Source: Citrobacter sp. On2M | GTDB taxonomy: Bacteria > Pseudomonadota > Gammaproteobacteria > Enterobacterales > Enterobacteriaceae | NCBI RefSeq assembly: GCF_018035235.1 | Contig: NZ_WPCV01000009.1 | Location: 28,781-92,780 of the forward strand | Direction of reading: 5' to 3' | DNA length: 64,000 nucleotides | Part shown: positions 1 through 8,951 of the stretch, one piece after another | Numbering within the stretch: position 1 is the stretch's first letter | How the letters are laid out: each line of letters begins with the position of its first letter | Translations under genes and position numbers: made by a program | Notes under the pieces: generated by a model | Database searches by the model: none | Told to the model about the DNA's origin: nothing | What the model saw: only the letters and a program-made list of their open reading frames with translations

Positions 1-1807
1 GTGCCGGTTCGTCAATCTGAATAATACCAATCCCCGCCGCTTCCAGATCCGCGACTTCATCACGCAATGCTAGCGCAATCTGCTTCGCGATGGTTTCACG
101 CGTCACGTCTTCACGCGGGAATGACCAACAGAGAATGGTCACCGGACCGGTCAGCATACCTTTTACCGGTTTGTCGGTCAGCGACTGGGCATACTTCGCC
201 CACTCCACGGTGATCGCTTCCGGGCGGCTGACGTCGCCAATCACCACCGGCGGCTTCACGCAACGGGAGCCATAGCTCTGCACCCAACCGTTCTGGGTAA
301 AGACAAACCCGTCCAGATGCTCACCAAAGTATTCCACCATGTCGTTACGTTCTGCTTCACCGTGTACCAGCACGTCGAGACCCAGGCGCTCCTGTTCGGC
401 GATCGCCTGTTTGATATGTTCCGCGATCCCTGTGCGATAGTTACCGGCATCCAGGTTGCCTTTTTTGAAGTCCAGACGCAGGCCGCGAATTTCCGTGGTT
501 TGCGGGAATGAGCCAATAGTCGTGGTCGGCCATGCCGGCAGATTAAAACGGGCACGCTGTGCCTCGGCGCGAACCGGGTAAGCGTTGGCGCGCTGGCTGT
601 CCTGGGCGGTGATCGCCGCCAGACGTTTTTCCACTGCAGCGTTGTGGACGCGGGTAGAGTGACGACGAGCCTGAATCGGTGCGCTCCACGCCACAATTGC
701 CGCCGTATCACCACTGTTTAGCGCATCGCGCAGCAGCGCCAGTTCGCCGCATTTTTGCAGGGCGAAAGCAAACCAGCTCTTCACTTCCGCATCAAGGCGG
801 GTTTCCACACTGAGATCGATGGGGCTATGCAGCAGTGAGCAGGAAGAGGCCACCCACAGATTACGTTTTCCGACGATATCTTTAATTTGCGCATATTTCT
901 CACTGAGATCGGCGCGCCATACGTTGCGCCCATTCACCAGACCCGCTGACAGCAACCAGTCGGCAGGCAGACGCTTGTGCAGCTCGGCGACATCATCTTT
1001 ACCATGCACGAAGTCAACGTGCAGCCCCTGTACCGGCAGCGCGGTAATGGTATCCAGATTCGGCGTGACGCCTTCAAAATAGGTGGTCAGCAGCAGCTTC
1101 ACCTGGCCTTGCAGGGCGTCATAAGCCGGTTTAAAGGCATCCAGCCACGCTTGCGGCAACTCCAGCACCAGAGCCGGTTCATCGATTTGCACCCACTCAA
1201 TACCCCGTTTTGCCAGCTCCGCCAGCACCTGCTGGTAAACCGGCAGAATATCGTTCAACAGACTCAGGCGATCAAACTGTTCGCCCTTCACTTTCCCCAG
1301 CCACAGGTAAGTTACCGGCCCCAGCAGCACAGGTTTCACCTTATGGCCAAGCGCCAGCGCTTCGTCTACTTCATCCAGCAGTTGCGTCCAGGTCAGTTTG
1401 AACTGCTGACCTTTGGTGAACTCCGGTACCATGTAGTGATAGTTGGTGTTAAACCATTTAGTCATTTCTGCCGCCGCCGCTGGCTCACCGGTCGGTGCGC
1501 GGCCACGGCCAATGCGGAATAAGGTATCAATATCAACCGAACCGTCTTTGTTCTGATGACGAGCCGGAACGTTGCCGAGCAGCAGGCTGGTGGTCAGAAC
1601 ATGGTCGTACCAGGCAAAATCACCTACCGGCAGCAGGTCAACACCCGCCAGCTTCTGCTGATCCCAATGGCGGGCACGCAGCTCGCGGCCAACGGCCAGC
1701 AATTCTTCACGGGAGGAATTTCCCGCCCAGTAACTTTCTTGCGCTTTCTTCAACTCGCGACGAAGGCCAACACGAGGGAAACCGAGGGTGTGATTAAGTA
1801 TTGTCAT
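1..1807 (-). CDS. metE: Cobalamin-independent methionine synthase MetE (5' part; cut by window edge)
   Basis: MetE transfers the methyl group of 5-methyltetrahydropteroyl-triglutamate to homocysteine, the last step of methionine synthesis without vitamin B12. The minus-strand frame from the ATG at 1807 stays open to base 1 and covers the first 602 codons of an expected protein of about 753 residues. It begins [12 protein letters not shown] and reaches an IQIDEPA segment of the C-terminal barrel, both matching E. coli MetE as I recall it. The zinc-binding His/Cys residues of the C-terminal domain lie beyond the window, so they cannot be checked. The gene is divergent from metR, which encodes its activator. 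Partial only because of the window edge; no frameshift seen. Confidence 0.96.
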   Translation of the reverse strand, partial: MTILNHTLGFPRVGLRRELKKAQESYWAGNSSREELLAVGRELRARHWDQQKLAGVDLLPVGDFAWYDHVLTTSLLLGNVPARHQNKDGSVDIDTLFRIGRGRAPTGEPAAAAEMTKWFNTNYHYMVPEFTKGQQFKLTWTQLLDEVDEALALGHKVKPVLLGPVTYLWLGKVKGEQFDRLSLLNDILPVYQQVLAELAKRGIEWVQIDEPALVLELPQAWLDAFKPAYDALQGQVKLLLTTYFEGVTPNLDTITALPVQGLHVDFVHGKDDVAELHKRLPADWLLSAGLVNGRNVWRADLSEKYAQIKDIVGKRNLWVASSCSLLHSPIDLSVETRLDAEVKSWFAFALQKCGELALLRDALNSGDTAAIVAWSAPIQARRHSTRVHNAAVEKRLAAITAQDSQRANAYPVRAEAQRARFNLPAWPTTTIGSFPQTTEIRGLRLDFKKGNLDAGNYRTGIAEHIKQAIAEQERLGLDVLVHGEAERNDMVEYFGEHLDGFVFTQNGWVQSYGSRCVKPPVVIGDVSRPEAITVEWAKYAQSLTDKPVKGMLTGPVTILCWSFPREDVTRETIAKQIALALRDEVADLEAAGIGIIQIDEPA

Positions 1808-1837
1808 TATATGCCTCTTATTTAATTTGCAGGTTTT

Positions 1838-1853
1838 AGCCATCCAGATGTTT
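1838..1853. promoter_or_regulatory. Possible MetJ box pair upstream of metE
   Basis: Read on the minus strand, two adjacent 8-mers, AAACATCT and GGATGGCT, resemble the MetJ consensus AGACGTCT at 6 and 5 of 8 positions. They sit about 30 bases upstream of the metE start, where the methionine repressor acts in relatives. The match is weak, so this is only a candidate. Confidence 0.3.
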
Positions 1854-1912
1854 ACACCGCTATATTTCGCAAGTACTGTATATTCCTCAAGCGCAATTTG
1901 TTCATGCCGAAG

Positions 1913-1925
1913 TGAAGGACTTTCA
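1913..1925. promoter_or_regulatory. Candidate MetR operator overlapping the metR start
   Basis: TGAAGGACTTTCA fits the MetR consensus TGAA-N5-TTCA exactly. Its last base is the A of the metR ATG at 1925. It lies in the 117-bp divergent metE-metR interval, where MetR activates metE and represses itself in E. coli and Salmonella. Confidence 0.55.
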
Positions 1926-2878
1926 TGATCGAGATTAAACACCTGAAAACGCTCCAGGCGTTGCGGAATAGTGGTTCGCTGGCAGCCGCCGCAGCGACGT
2001 TGCATCAGACCCAATCCGCCCTTTCTCACCAGTTCAGCGATCTGGAGCAGCGCCTTGGCTTTCGACTCTTTATCCGTAAAAGCCAGCCGCTGCGCTTTAC
2101 GCCGCAGGGCGAAATTTTGCTGCAGCTGGCAAATCAGGTGTTGCCGCAAATTGGCCGGGCACTGCAGGCCTGCAACGAACCGCAGCAAACCCGGCTGCGA
2201 ATCGCCATTGAATGCCACAGCTGTATCCAGTGGCTGACGCCCGCGCTGGAGAATTTTCGTGCCAACTGGCCGCAGGTGGAGATGGACTTTAAATCCGGTG
2301 TAACGTTTGATCCGCAACCGGCGCTACAGCAAGATGAGCTGGATCTGGTATTAACTTCCGACATTCTGCCGCGCAGTGGACTGCACTACTCACCGATGTT
2401 CGATTTTGAAGTCCGCCTGGTACTGGCGCCGGATCATCCGTTAGCCAGCAAAACGCAAATCACACCGGAAGATTTAGCCAGCGAGACGCTGCTTATTTAC
2501 CCGGTGCAACGGAGTAGACTGGATGTCTGGCGGCATTTCTTACAGCCCGCGGGCGTGAGCCCGTCGCTGAAGAGCGTGGATAACACCCTGCTGCTGATTC
2601 AAATGGTTGCCGCCAGAATGGGTATCGCCGCGTTACCACACTGGGTGGTGGAGAGTTTTGAACGCCAGGGCCTGGTGGTGACCAAAACCCTGGGCGATGG
2701 ATTGTGGAGCCGACTGTACGCCGCCGTGCGTGATGGCGAGCAGCGGCAGCCGGTCACGGAAGCGTTTATTCGCTCAGCGCGGAATCACGCCTGCGATCAT
2801 CTGCCGTTTGTGCGGAGTGCGGAACGACCCACTTTCGATGTACCCACAGTGAGGCCACTATCACAGCCGCGCCAATGA
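1925..2878 (+). CDS. metR: LysR-type activator MetR
   Basis: MetR is a LysR-family regulator that uses homocysteine as co-effector. It activates metE, metH and glyA and represses its own gene. The 317-residue product has the usual family length: an N-terminal winged helix-turn-helix (about residues 1-60, with [18 protein letters not shown]) and a C-terminal effector domain. The start follows GAAGGA about 4 bases upstream and matches the K-12 protein. The gene is divergent from metE. Its last 113 bases overlap the 3' end of bioP on the other strand, an arrangement also inferred for K-12 from the matching C-termini of both proteins. Confidence 0.97.
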   Translation: MIEIKHLKTLQALRNSGSLAAAAATLHQTQSALSHQFSDLEQRLGFRLFIRKSQPLRFTPQGEILLQLANQVLPQIGRALQACNEPQQTRLRIAIECHSCIQWLTPALENFRANWPQVEMDFKSGVTFDPQPALQQDELDLVLTSDILPRSGLHYSPMFDFEVRLVLAPDHPLASKTQITPEDLASETLLIYPVQRSRLDVWRHFLQPAGVSPSLKSVDNTLLLIQMVAARMGIAALPHWVVESFERQGLVVTKTLGDGLWSRLYAAVRDGEQRQPVTEAFIRSARNHACDHLPFVRSAERPTFDVPTVRPLSQPRQ

Positions 2879-3665
2879 TGAAGCTTGGCCAGTGAGGCTG
2901 TTGATGCCAGATAGCCAGGTTGACCAACAGCCCGGCTGGCACATGCATATTGTTCATGATGCCCAACGTACCTGCATCCACTTGGGTCGCACCGTAGTTC
3001 CACATAAAGTAACCAATGCCGGACGCCGCCACGCCAAGAAATACCAGGATACCCCACTGTAGCGTAGTGGTAGGCATTTTCTGCGCATTGCCCAGCATGA
3101 ACCAGGCCACGACAGCCACCATAAAGGCCCCCATGTAAAACCAGGCAAAAGCGTTATGCTGTGGCATTGGGCGGGTTTCCATCAGACGCTTATAGCCCAC
3201 CATACCGATGGCAAAACTAATGTTGGAAAGCTGCACCAGCAGCAGGCCAGTCCAGAAGTGGCTGGTTACCTGATCGTAACGAATAATCCCCGCGCCAATC
3301 ACCGCCAGTAACGCACTGAAAGCGTAGCTCCAACGCAGACGCCGCCCGCTCATCAGGTCATAAATCAGCGTGATGTAGAGCGGCGTCAGCACGGTGAAAA
3401 GCAATAGCTCTGAAACCGTCAGATACAGGTAGGCGTGAAAACTCAGCATATACATAATGCCAAGCTGCATGGCCCCCACCAGCATATACAGCGCGATTGT
3501 TTTTACGCTGTGCCCACGGGTACGTAAAAACGGCAGGAACACCAGCGCCGCGAGTCCAACGCGCACCAGCACTGCAAAATAGCTATCGACATGACCAGCA
3601 AGGTACTCGCCAAACAGGCTGAAGGAAAAGGCCCACAAAATAGTGGTAATGATGAGTAGCGCCAC
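2766..3665 (-). CDS. bioP: Biotin transporter BioP (YigM), EamA/DMT family
   Basis: This 299-residue inner-membrane protein matches E. coli YigM/BioP, the high-affinity biotin importer, in length and along its whole sequence. It has about ten hydrophobic segments in two EamA-type halves. The start is a GTG at 3665, giving [13 protein letters not shown] as in K-12; no in-frame ATG lies close upstream. A perfect 11-bp inverted repeat covers the start codon (3664-3700). The 3' end overlaps convergent metR by 113 bases. The gene is downstream of, and on the same strand as, pldB-yigL. Confidence 0.93.
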   Translation of the reverse strand: MALLIITTILWAFSFSLFGEYLAGHVDSYFAVLVRVGLAALVFLPFLRTRGHSVKTIALYMLVGAMQLGIMYMLSFHAYLYLTVSELLLFTVLTPLYITLIYDLMSGRRLRWSYAFSALLAVIGAGIIRYDQVTSHFWTGLLLVQLSNISFAIGMVGYKRLMETRPMPQHNAFAWFYMGAFMVAVVAWFMLGNAQKMPTTTLQWGILVFLGVAASGIGYFMWNYGATQVDAGTLGIMNNMHVPAGLLVNLAIWHQQPHWPSFIIGAAVIVASLWVHRKWVVPHSAQTADDRRRDSALSE

Positions 3666-3700
3666 AATGGATGTCTCTTAGAACAGGGAACATCCATTGT
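3664..3700 (-). promoter_or_regulatory. Perfect inverted repeat over the bioP start codon
   Basis: ACAATGGATGT (3664-3674 on the plus strand) and ACATCCATTGT (3690-3700) are perfect 11-bp complements with a 15-base loop. In the bioP message the downstream arm includes the first two bases of the GTG start, and the AAGAGA Shine-Dalgarno-like stretch lies in the loop and arm. The upstream arm also contains a TACAAT-like -10 element (from 3701), so an operator is as possible as an RNA hairpin. Confidence 0.5.
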
Positions 3701-3711
3701 AGCGGAGAGTT

Positions 3712-3732
3712 TAGTTGACAACTGGTCAACTA
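3712..3732. promoter_or_regulatory. Dyad TAGTTGAC-N5-GTCAACTA upstream of bioP
   Basis: Perfect 8-bp arms separated by five bases lie in the 75-bp yigL-bioP gap. They could form an operator or a short intergenic hairpin; no U-tract follows. The arms do not match the long-spaced BirA operator. Confidence 0.4.
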
Positions 3733-3740
3733 AAGAACAA

Positions 3741-4541
3741 TTACTTTAAAAAGAGATCGCGCAGGTAGTGCGGCACGGCATCGTCGGCGTTGAGTCCGAT
3801 GACTTCCAGTTCCGGATGCAGATCCTTCAGACGCTGGTGGGCGTTGCCCATGATGCAGCCTTTGCCCGCCATGGAGAGCATTTCCGCGTCGTTCATCCCG
3901 TCGCCAAAAGCGATACAGTCTTTCAGGTTGTAGCCCATCGCTTTCGCTACCGCTTCCAGCGCATGACCTTTCGATACGCCGCCCGCCATGACTTCCAGAC
4001 AGGTAAGCGTAGAGAAGCTAACGTTGACGCGATCGCCCCAGCGGGCGTTAATCGCCTGCTCCAGCGGCAGCAATCTTTCGTGAGAATCGGTGGTGAAGAA
4101 AACTTTGCTGACGCCTTCCGGCTCCAGTAGCGCAGGTTCAAACAGGGAATAGTTAAACACCGCTTCTTTGAAAAAGCGCATTTCGTCGGGGCGATGGCGG
4201 TTCATAAACCACTCATCATCACGATAAACGTTGGTCACGATGTCCGGATTTGCATTCACTACGCCAAACAGGTCGCTGGCAATGTCGCGATCCAGGTTAT
4301 GAGAAAACACCAGATTTCCATCAGAATCATGCACCCGCGCACCGTTGGAGGTGATCATGTAGGTTTTAATACCGAGGTTATCGCGAATTTGTCCCACATC
4401 AACATGATGACGGCCAGTCGCAAACACGAAGTTAACGCCACGAGCAGTCAGTAATTTCAGCGTCTCTTTGGCATAAGGGGACAAAGTATGGTCGGGGGAA
4501 AGCAGCGTACCGTCTAAATCAGACGCAACAACCTGATACAT
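3741..4541 (-). CDS. yigL: HAD-superfamily phosphatase YigL (Cof type)
   Basis: YigL is a haloacid-dehalogenase phosphatase acting on sugar phosphates and pyridoxal phosphate. In E. coli its message is stabilised by SgrS during glucose-phosphate stress. The 266-residue product matches the K-12 length. Motif I is DLDGTLL (residues 8-14), with the ATGR segment near residue 41 and GDGMNDAEM near residue 215 as the metal-binding motif IV. The gene starts 15 bases after the pldB stop, consistent with the pldB-yigL transcript known in E. coli. I did not identify the SgrS pairing site, which lies inside pldB in K-12. Confidence 0.95.
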   Translation of the reverse strand: MYQVVASDLDGTLLSPDHTLSPYAKETLKLLTARGVNFVFATGRHHVDVGQIRDNLGIKTYMITSNGARVHDSDGNLVFSHNLDRDIASDLFGVVNANPDIVTNVYRDDEWFMNRHRPDEMRFFKEAVFNYSLFEPALLEPEGVSKVFFTTDSHERLLPLEQAINARWGDRVNVSFSTLTCLEVMAGGVSKGHALEAVAKAMGYNLKDCIAFGDGMNDAEMLSMAGKGCIMGNAHQRLKDLHPELEVIGLNADDAVPHYLRDLFLK

Positions 4542-4556
4542 AAGAAAATTAAACCT

Positions 4557-5573
4557 CTAGGCAAAGCGGGTTCCGCTGGATGAGTTATGCTTGTCGAAAA
4601 ATTCGACAATAGCGTTAAGCGCGACTGAGCGCATTGCGTCCTTTTCAAAAAGGATCTCATGGTACGCGCCTTTTATAACAAGCGGCTGACCTCCTTCTAC
4701 AGGATGGCCCGCCGCGGCGCGGAGTTCACAAAAACGATCGTGCATGCGGTTATCCACCACACGCTCTTCTTCGGCCTGAATTAGTAGGGTCGGCGTCGCG
4801 TCATCTCCCGCACCAGCCAGAACCTGTTCGCCTGCCAGAATACCTTCACGTACCCAATGGTAGGTCGGGCCGCCTACACGTAGCCGCGGCTCATCAGCAT
4901 AGAAACGTAGATTGCGCCGATAGCGCTGTCGACTATGAGTTAACGCATTCATGCCGAAGGGTAGCGCCCGCCAGCGCCCGGTGCCCATCGCATAGCCTTC
5001 GCGGATCCGTGGATGCCCTTCAGCCCAGTCCAGAATGTGGCGCACCATCCAGTCGGGAAAGCGCATCACAATACCAAACATCGGCGCGCAAAGCGCAATG
5101 GCATCACACTGATTCGGGTGGCGCTGCAGGAACAATGTGGCAATCGCACCGCCCATCGAATGCGCCAGTATATAGCGCTTTCTCCACGGACCGGGTAGCA
5201 CTTCCTGCTGCCAGAAGGCGGTTAAATCGTCGACATAGTCATTAAAGTTATCGACATGACCGCGATGCGGATCCGACAGCATGCGCCCGGAGCGCCCCTG
5301 GCCACGGTGGTCGATAATGAGCACGTCAAAACCAGAATGAAACAGGTCATACGCCAGTTCAGCGTATTTCACGTAGCTTTCAATGCGTCCAGGACAGACG
5401 ACGATGACGCGATCGTTTTTTTCTGCATGAAAACGAACAAAATGTACGGGGATATCATCCACACCCGTAAATTCCGCTTCTTCCCGCTGACGCCAGAAAT
5501 CTGTCAGTGGCCCCATGGAAAAAGCAGCAAACGCGTTTTCTCTTGTTTCCCAGTCTTTTTGCTGCTGAAACAT
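4557..5573 (-). CDS. pldB: Lysophospholipase L2 PldB
   Basis: PldB is an inner-membrane-associated alpha/beta hydrolase that deacylates lysophospholipids. The product is 338 residues from the ATG at 5573 (MFQQQKDWETRE), the start that matches K-12; an in-frame ATG eight codons upstream is less likely. The nucleophile elbow is AHSMGGA (G-x-S-x-G-like; Ser near residue 137), with a conserved HRGQGRSG stretch before it and a C-terminal KGAYHEILFE containing the expected catalytic His. The C-terminus differs in its last residues from K-12. The gene is divergent from rhtB, and yigL follows after 15 bases. Confidence 0.95.
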   Translation of the reverse strand: MFQQQKDWETRENAFAAFSMGPLTDFWRQREEAEFTGVDDIPVHFVRFHAEKNDRVIVVCPGRIESYVKYAELAYDLFHSGFDVLIIDHRGQGRSGRMLSDPHRGHVDNFNDYVDDLTAFWQQEVLPGPWRKRYILAHSMGGAIATLFLQRHPNQCDAIALCAPMFGIVMRFPDWMVRHILDWAEGHPRIREGYAMGTGRWRALPFGMNALTHSRQRYRRNLRFYADEPRLRVGGPTYHWVREGILAGEQVLAGAGDDATPTLLIQAEEERVVDNRMHDRFCELRAAAGHPVEGGQPLVIKGAYHEILFEKDAMRSVALNAIVEFFDKHNSSSGTRFA

Positions 5574-5683
5574 CGGGTATCCAGCCTCGCTGACCAAGTA
5601 AAATCGTTTTTTTCACCGTCGCTGACACAACCTAACGACAGTAGCGTATTGTGGCATAAAAATAGACAATTCGGGAGTTTCTC

Positions 5684-6304
5684 ATGACCTTTGAATGGTG
5701 GTTCGCCTACCTGCTGACCTCTATTATTTTGAGCTTGTCTCCAGGTTCAGGCGCAATCAACACCATGACCACTGCCATCAGTCACGGTTATCGCGGTGCC
5801 AGCGCGTCGATTGCGGGTTTACAGACCGGGCTGGGCATTCATATCGTTTTGGTTGGCGTGGGGCTGGGAACGCTATTTTCTCGTTCGGTGATCGCGTTTG
5901 AGGTGCTGAAGTGGGCGGGAGCAGCCTATCTGATTTGGCTGGGCATTCAACAATGGCGGGCAGCGGGCGCTATCGATCTGAACACCATGGCAAATACGCA
6001 ATCGCGCAGTCGCCTGTTCAAACGCGCGGTCTTTGTGAATCTGACCAATCCCAAGAGCATTGTTTTTCTTGCTGCTCTGTTCCCGCAGTTTATTCTGCCG
6101 CAGGAACCGCAGCTGATGCAGTATGTGGTGCTTGGCGTTACGACCATCGTGGTCGATATCATTGTGATGATCGGTTACGCGACGCTGGCTACACGCATTG
6201 CAGGATGGATTAAAGGGCCAAAGCAAATGAAGGCGCTGAACAAAGTGTTTGGTTCGCTATTTATGCTGATAGGCGCCCTGCTGGCATCGGCAAGGCATGC
6301 CTGA
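5684..6304 (+). CDS. rhtB: Homoserine/homoserine lactone exporter RhtB
   Basis: RhtB is a LysE/RhtB-family inner-membrane exporter of homoserine and homoserine lactone. The 206-residue product equals the K-12 length and has about six hydrophobic segments. The family stretch [13 protein letters not shown] lies near residues 17-29, and [10 protein letters not shown] near 115. The ATG at 5684 is preceded by GGGAG. It converges on rhtC, a paralogue of the same length, with a hairpin between them. Confidence 0.97.
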   Translation: MTFEWWFAYLLTSIILSLSPGSGAINTMTTAISHGYRGASASIAGLQTGLGIHIVLVGVGLGTLFSRSVIAFEVLKWAGAAYLIWLGIQQWRAAGAIDLNTMANTQSRSRLFKRAVFVNLTNPKSIVFLAALFPQFILPQEPQLMQYVVLGVTTIVVDIIVMIGYATLATRIAGWIKGPKQMKALNKVFGSLFMLIGALLASARHA

Positions 6305-6315
6305 TTACAGGACCG

Positions 6316-6338
6316 GACCCGCTAACGCTTATCGGGTC
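6316..6338. terminator. Hairpin between convergent rhtB and rhtC
   Basis: GACCCG (6316-6321) pairs with CGGGTC (6333-6338) 12-34 bases after the rhtB stop. No U-run follows on either strand, so it is only a possible RNA end-stabilising stem between the two convergent genes. Confidence 0.35.
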
Positions 6339-6348
6339 TGGAACGAAC

Positions 6349-6969
6349 TCAGCGCGAAATGATCAGGTGGATACCGAAGCCCGCGAACAGCGCGCCAGCA
6401 AAACCGTCAATCCACTTCGCCAGGCGCTGATAGCCACGACGCATTTTCGGCAGCGCAAACAGGCTGGCAACCACGGTAAACCACGCCAACGTTTCCACGA
6501 TGATCAGGGCAAAAATTCCCCAACGCGCGCCAGTTCCCACGTTGTCGCCAACGAATAATGAGAAGACAGAGCCAAAATAGATAATGGCTTTAGGATTCGC
6601 CAGATTGGTCAGCAGACCTTTCAAGAAGCTGCGTCCGCTCTGCGCCAGCTCAACCTGCGGATTGGAAGGAGCCACGTCCTGTTTTTTAAACGCACCGCGC
6701 AGCATCTGATACCCCATCCAGCACAGATACAGACCCCCGCCGACCATAATAATGGTATGTAGCCAGGCCATTTTTTCAATAATCAGATGCAGGCCGAGCA
6801 GCGCCACGCCAGCCCAGACCATGACGCCACAGGTAATACCCAGCACGCCCATCATCGCTTCTTTGCGCGAACGGCTAACGGCCGTTTGAGAGACAAAGAA
6901 AAAATCGGGGCCGGGACTCATCAGCGCAACGATGTGCACCAACGCAATGGTGAAAAATAGCGTTAACAT
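6349..6969 (-). CDS. rhtC: Threonine exporter RhtC
   Basis: RhtC is a LysE/RhtB-family exporter of threonine. The 206-residue product has the family start (MSPGPDFFFVSQTA near residues 17-30) and the second signature NLANPKAIIYFGSV near residue 122. It matches K-12 RhtC at both ends. It lies on the minus strand upstream of nothing else; recQ is on the same strand 64 bases upstream, and rhtB converges on it. Confidence 0.97.
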   Translation of the reverse strand: MLTLFFTIALVHIVALMSPGPDFFFVSQTAVSRSRKEAMMGVLGITCGVMVWAGVALLGLHLIIEKMAWLHTIIMVGGGLYLCWMGYQMLRGAFKKQDVAPSNPQVELAQSGRSFLKGLLTNLANPKAIIYFGSVFSLFVGDNVGTGARWGIFALIIVETLAWFTVVASLFALPKMRRGYQRLAKWIDGFAGALFAGFGIHLIISR

Positions 6970-7033
6970 AAAAAATGACTCGCGGGGGAATAGTTCAGTG
7001 AGTCACCATCCTGGCACTTTTTTGCCCGGCTGA

Positions 7034-8863
7034 CTACTCTTCGTCGTCACCATCCACATGTGCGCGGATAAGTGCCATAAACTCTTTGCCAAAACGCTCA
7101 AGTTTACGCATTCCCACGCCATTAACGCTCAGCATTTCGCTCGGTGAAACCGGCATTTGTTCGGCCATTTCAATCAGTGTGGCGTCGTTGAACACCACGT
7201 AAGGCGGGATATTCTCTTCATCAGCAATGGCTTTACGCAGCTTACGCAGTTTGGCGAACAGTTTGCGATCGTAATTACCGCCAAAGGATTTCTGCATTGC
7301 GCGCGGTTTCAGCGCCACAATACGCGGCTCGGCAAGCTGTAGTGGAACGTCACCGCGTAGCACCGGACGCGCGGCTTCGGTTAACTGTAATGCCGAGTGA
7401 TGGGCAATATTCTGCGTCACCAGACCAAGATGAATAAGCTGGCGAATAACGCTGACCCAGTGTTCATGGCTTTGCTCACGACCAATGCCGTAGACCGGCA
7501 GCTTGTCATGGGCCAGCTCGCGAATACGCTGGTTATTCGCCCCACGCAGAACCTCGACGACATAACCCATACCAAAACGTTGATTCACACGGTAGATGGT
7601 CGACAGCGCTTTACGCGCATCCATGAGTCCGTCGTACTGCTTTGGCGGATCGAGACAAATATCGCAGTTACCACACGGCTCCTGACGCCCCTCGCCAAAA
7701 TAGTTCAGCAGCACCAGACGACGACAGGTTTGCGCCTCGGCAAACGCCCCCATCGCATTGAGTTTATGCCGTTCGATATCCAGCAGTTGTCCGGCGGGTT
7801 TCTCTTCGAGGCAACGGCGTAGCCACGCCATATCTGCCGGATCGTAAAACAACATTGCTTCCGCAGGCAGGCCATCACGCCCGGCGCGACCGGTTTCCTG
7901 GTAGTAAGACTCGATGTTACGTGGAATATCGAAATGCACCACGAAACGTACGTTGGGTTTGTTGATCCCCATGCCGAACGCCACGGTTGCCACCACAATT
8001 TGCAGATCATCGCGCTGGAATTTCTCCTGCACGTCGGCGCGTACGGTATTTTCCAGCCCGGCATGATAAGCCCCGGCACTGATGCCCCGGCTTTGCAGGC
8101 GCGCGGCGGTATCTTCTACCTTGGCGCGACTGTTACAGTAGATAATGCCGGACTTACCGCGCTGCTCTTGCACATAGCGCATCAGTTGATCGAGCGGCTT
8201 AAACTTCTCCATCAGCATGTAGCGAATATTTGGGCGGTCGAAGCTGCTGATCTGAATTAACGGGTCGTTGAGGCCCAGCAGACGCACAATGTCCAGCCGG
8301 GTGGTTTCGTCCGCGGTCGCGGTCAACGCCACAAACGGCAGGGTTGGGAAACGTTGACGCAACTGTCCCAGCGCCGCGTATTCCGGGCGGAAATCATGTC
8401 CCCATTGCGAAATACAGTGCGCTTCATCAACCGCCAGCAGCACCGGGTTCCAGTGCGCCAGGTTTTCAAGGAAGTTATCCAGCATCAGGCGCTCAGGCGC
8501 AATGTACAGCAGGCGAATCTGTCCGCTGCGACAGCCTGCCATCACCTCAAGCTGCTGCTCGCGACTTTGAGTGGAGTTAAGGCATGCTGCCGCCACGCCG
8601 TTGGCCAGCAGTTGATCGACCTGATCTTTCATCAGAGAAATCAGCGGAGAAACAACAACGGTGAGCCCGTTGAGCAATAATGCGGGAATCTGATAGCACA
8701 GGGATTTACCGCCGCCGGTCGGCATAACGACCAGGCAGTCGCGACCAGAGATCACGGTATCAATGATTTCTTCCTGACCCGGGCGAAACTGTTGGTAGCC
8801 AAAGGTTTCTTGCAAAACCTGTTTAGCGCCCATTTCCAGATTCAACACTTCCGCCTGCGCCAC
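7034..8863 (-). CDS. recQ: ATP-dependent DNA helicase RecQ
   Basis: RecQ is a 3'-5' superfamily 2 helicase of the RecF recombination pathway. All parts of the 609-residue K-12 protein are present: Walker A MPTGGGKS at 47-54, DEAH box at 146-149 followed by the aromatic-rich loop CISQWGHDFRPEY, the second RecA-like lobe with YYQETGRAGRDG, the zinc-binding cysteine cluster (CGNCDIC) near residue 400, the winged helix, and a C-terminal HRDC domain from about residue 530. Only a terminator and about 88 bases separate it from pldA, so it probably has its own promoter. Confidence 0.98.
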   Translation of the reverse strand: MAQAEVLNLEMGAKQVLQETFGYQQFRPGQEEIIDTVISGRDCLVVMPTGGGKSLCYQIPALLLNGLTVVVSPLISLMKDQVDQLLANGVAAACLNSTQSREQQLEVMAGCRSGQIRLLYIAPERLMLDNFLENLAHWNPVLLAVDEAHCISQWGHDFRPEYAALGQLRQRFPTLPFVALTATADETTRLDIVRLLGLNDPLIQISSFDRPNIRYMLMEKFKPLDQLMRYVQEQRGKSGIIYCNSRAKVEDTAARLQSRGISAGAYHAGLENTVRADVQEKFQRDDLQIVVATVAFGMGINKPNVRFVVHFDIPRNIESYYQETGRAGRDGLPAEAMLFYDPADMAWLRRCLEEKPAGQLLDIERHKLNAMGAFAEAQTCRRLVLLNYFGEGRQEPCGNCDICLDPPKQYDGLMDARKALSTIYRVNQRFGMGYVVEVLRGANNQRIRELAHDKLPVYGIGREQSHEHWVSVIRQLIHLGLVTQNIAHHSALQLTEAARPVLRGDVPLQLAEPRIVALKPRAMQKSFGGNYDRKLFAKLRKLRKAIADEENIPPYVVFNDATLIEMAEQMPVSPSEMLSVNGVGMRKLERFGKEFMALIRAHVDGDDEE

Positions 8864-8885
8864 ATTAACCCCATTAGCCTGAAAT

Positions 8886-8912
8886 AAAAACAGGCGCTAT
8901 TTTCAGCGCCTG
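8886..8912 (-). terminator. Intrinsic terminator of pldA
   Basis: On the minus strand CAGGCGC pairs with GCGCCTG across an 8-base loop and is followed by TTTTT. It lies 40 bases after the pldA stop and before recQ, and so separates the two transcripts. Confidence 0.75.
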
Positions 8913-8951
8913 AGAGAGAAACTGCAATGATTAAAATACTCTCAATACCTG

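Noticed and set aside
3503..3721. 72-codon minus-strand frame overlapping the bioP start
   Set aside because: Out of frame with bioP, and its protein has no recognisable features beyond a reading of bioP codons. It could be a translated upstream frame, but nothing supports that.
6971..7006. Possible terminator upstream of rhtC (TGACTC and GAGTCA arms)
   Set aside because: The loop is about 20 bases, the stem only six, and the T-run overlaps the rhtC ribosome-binding region, so a functional terminator is doubtful.
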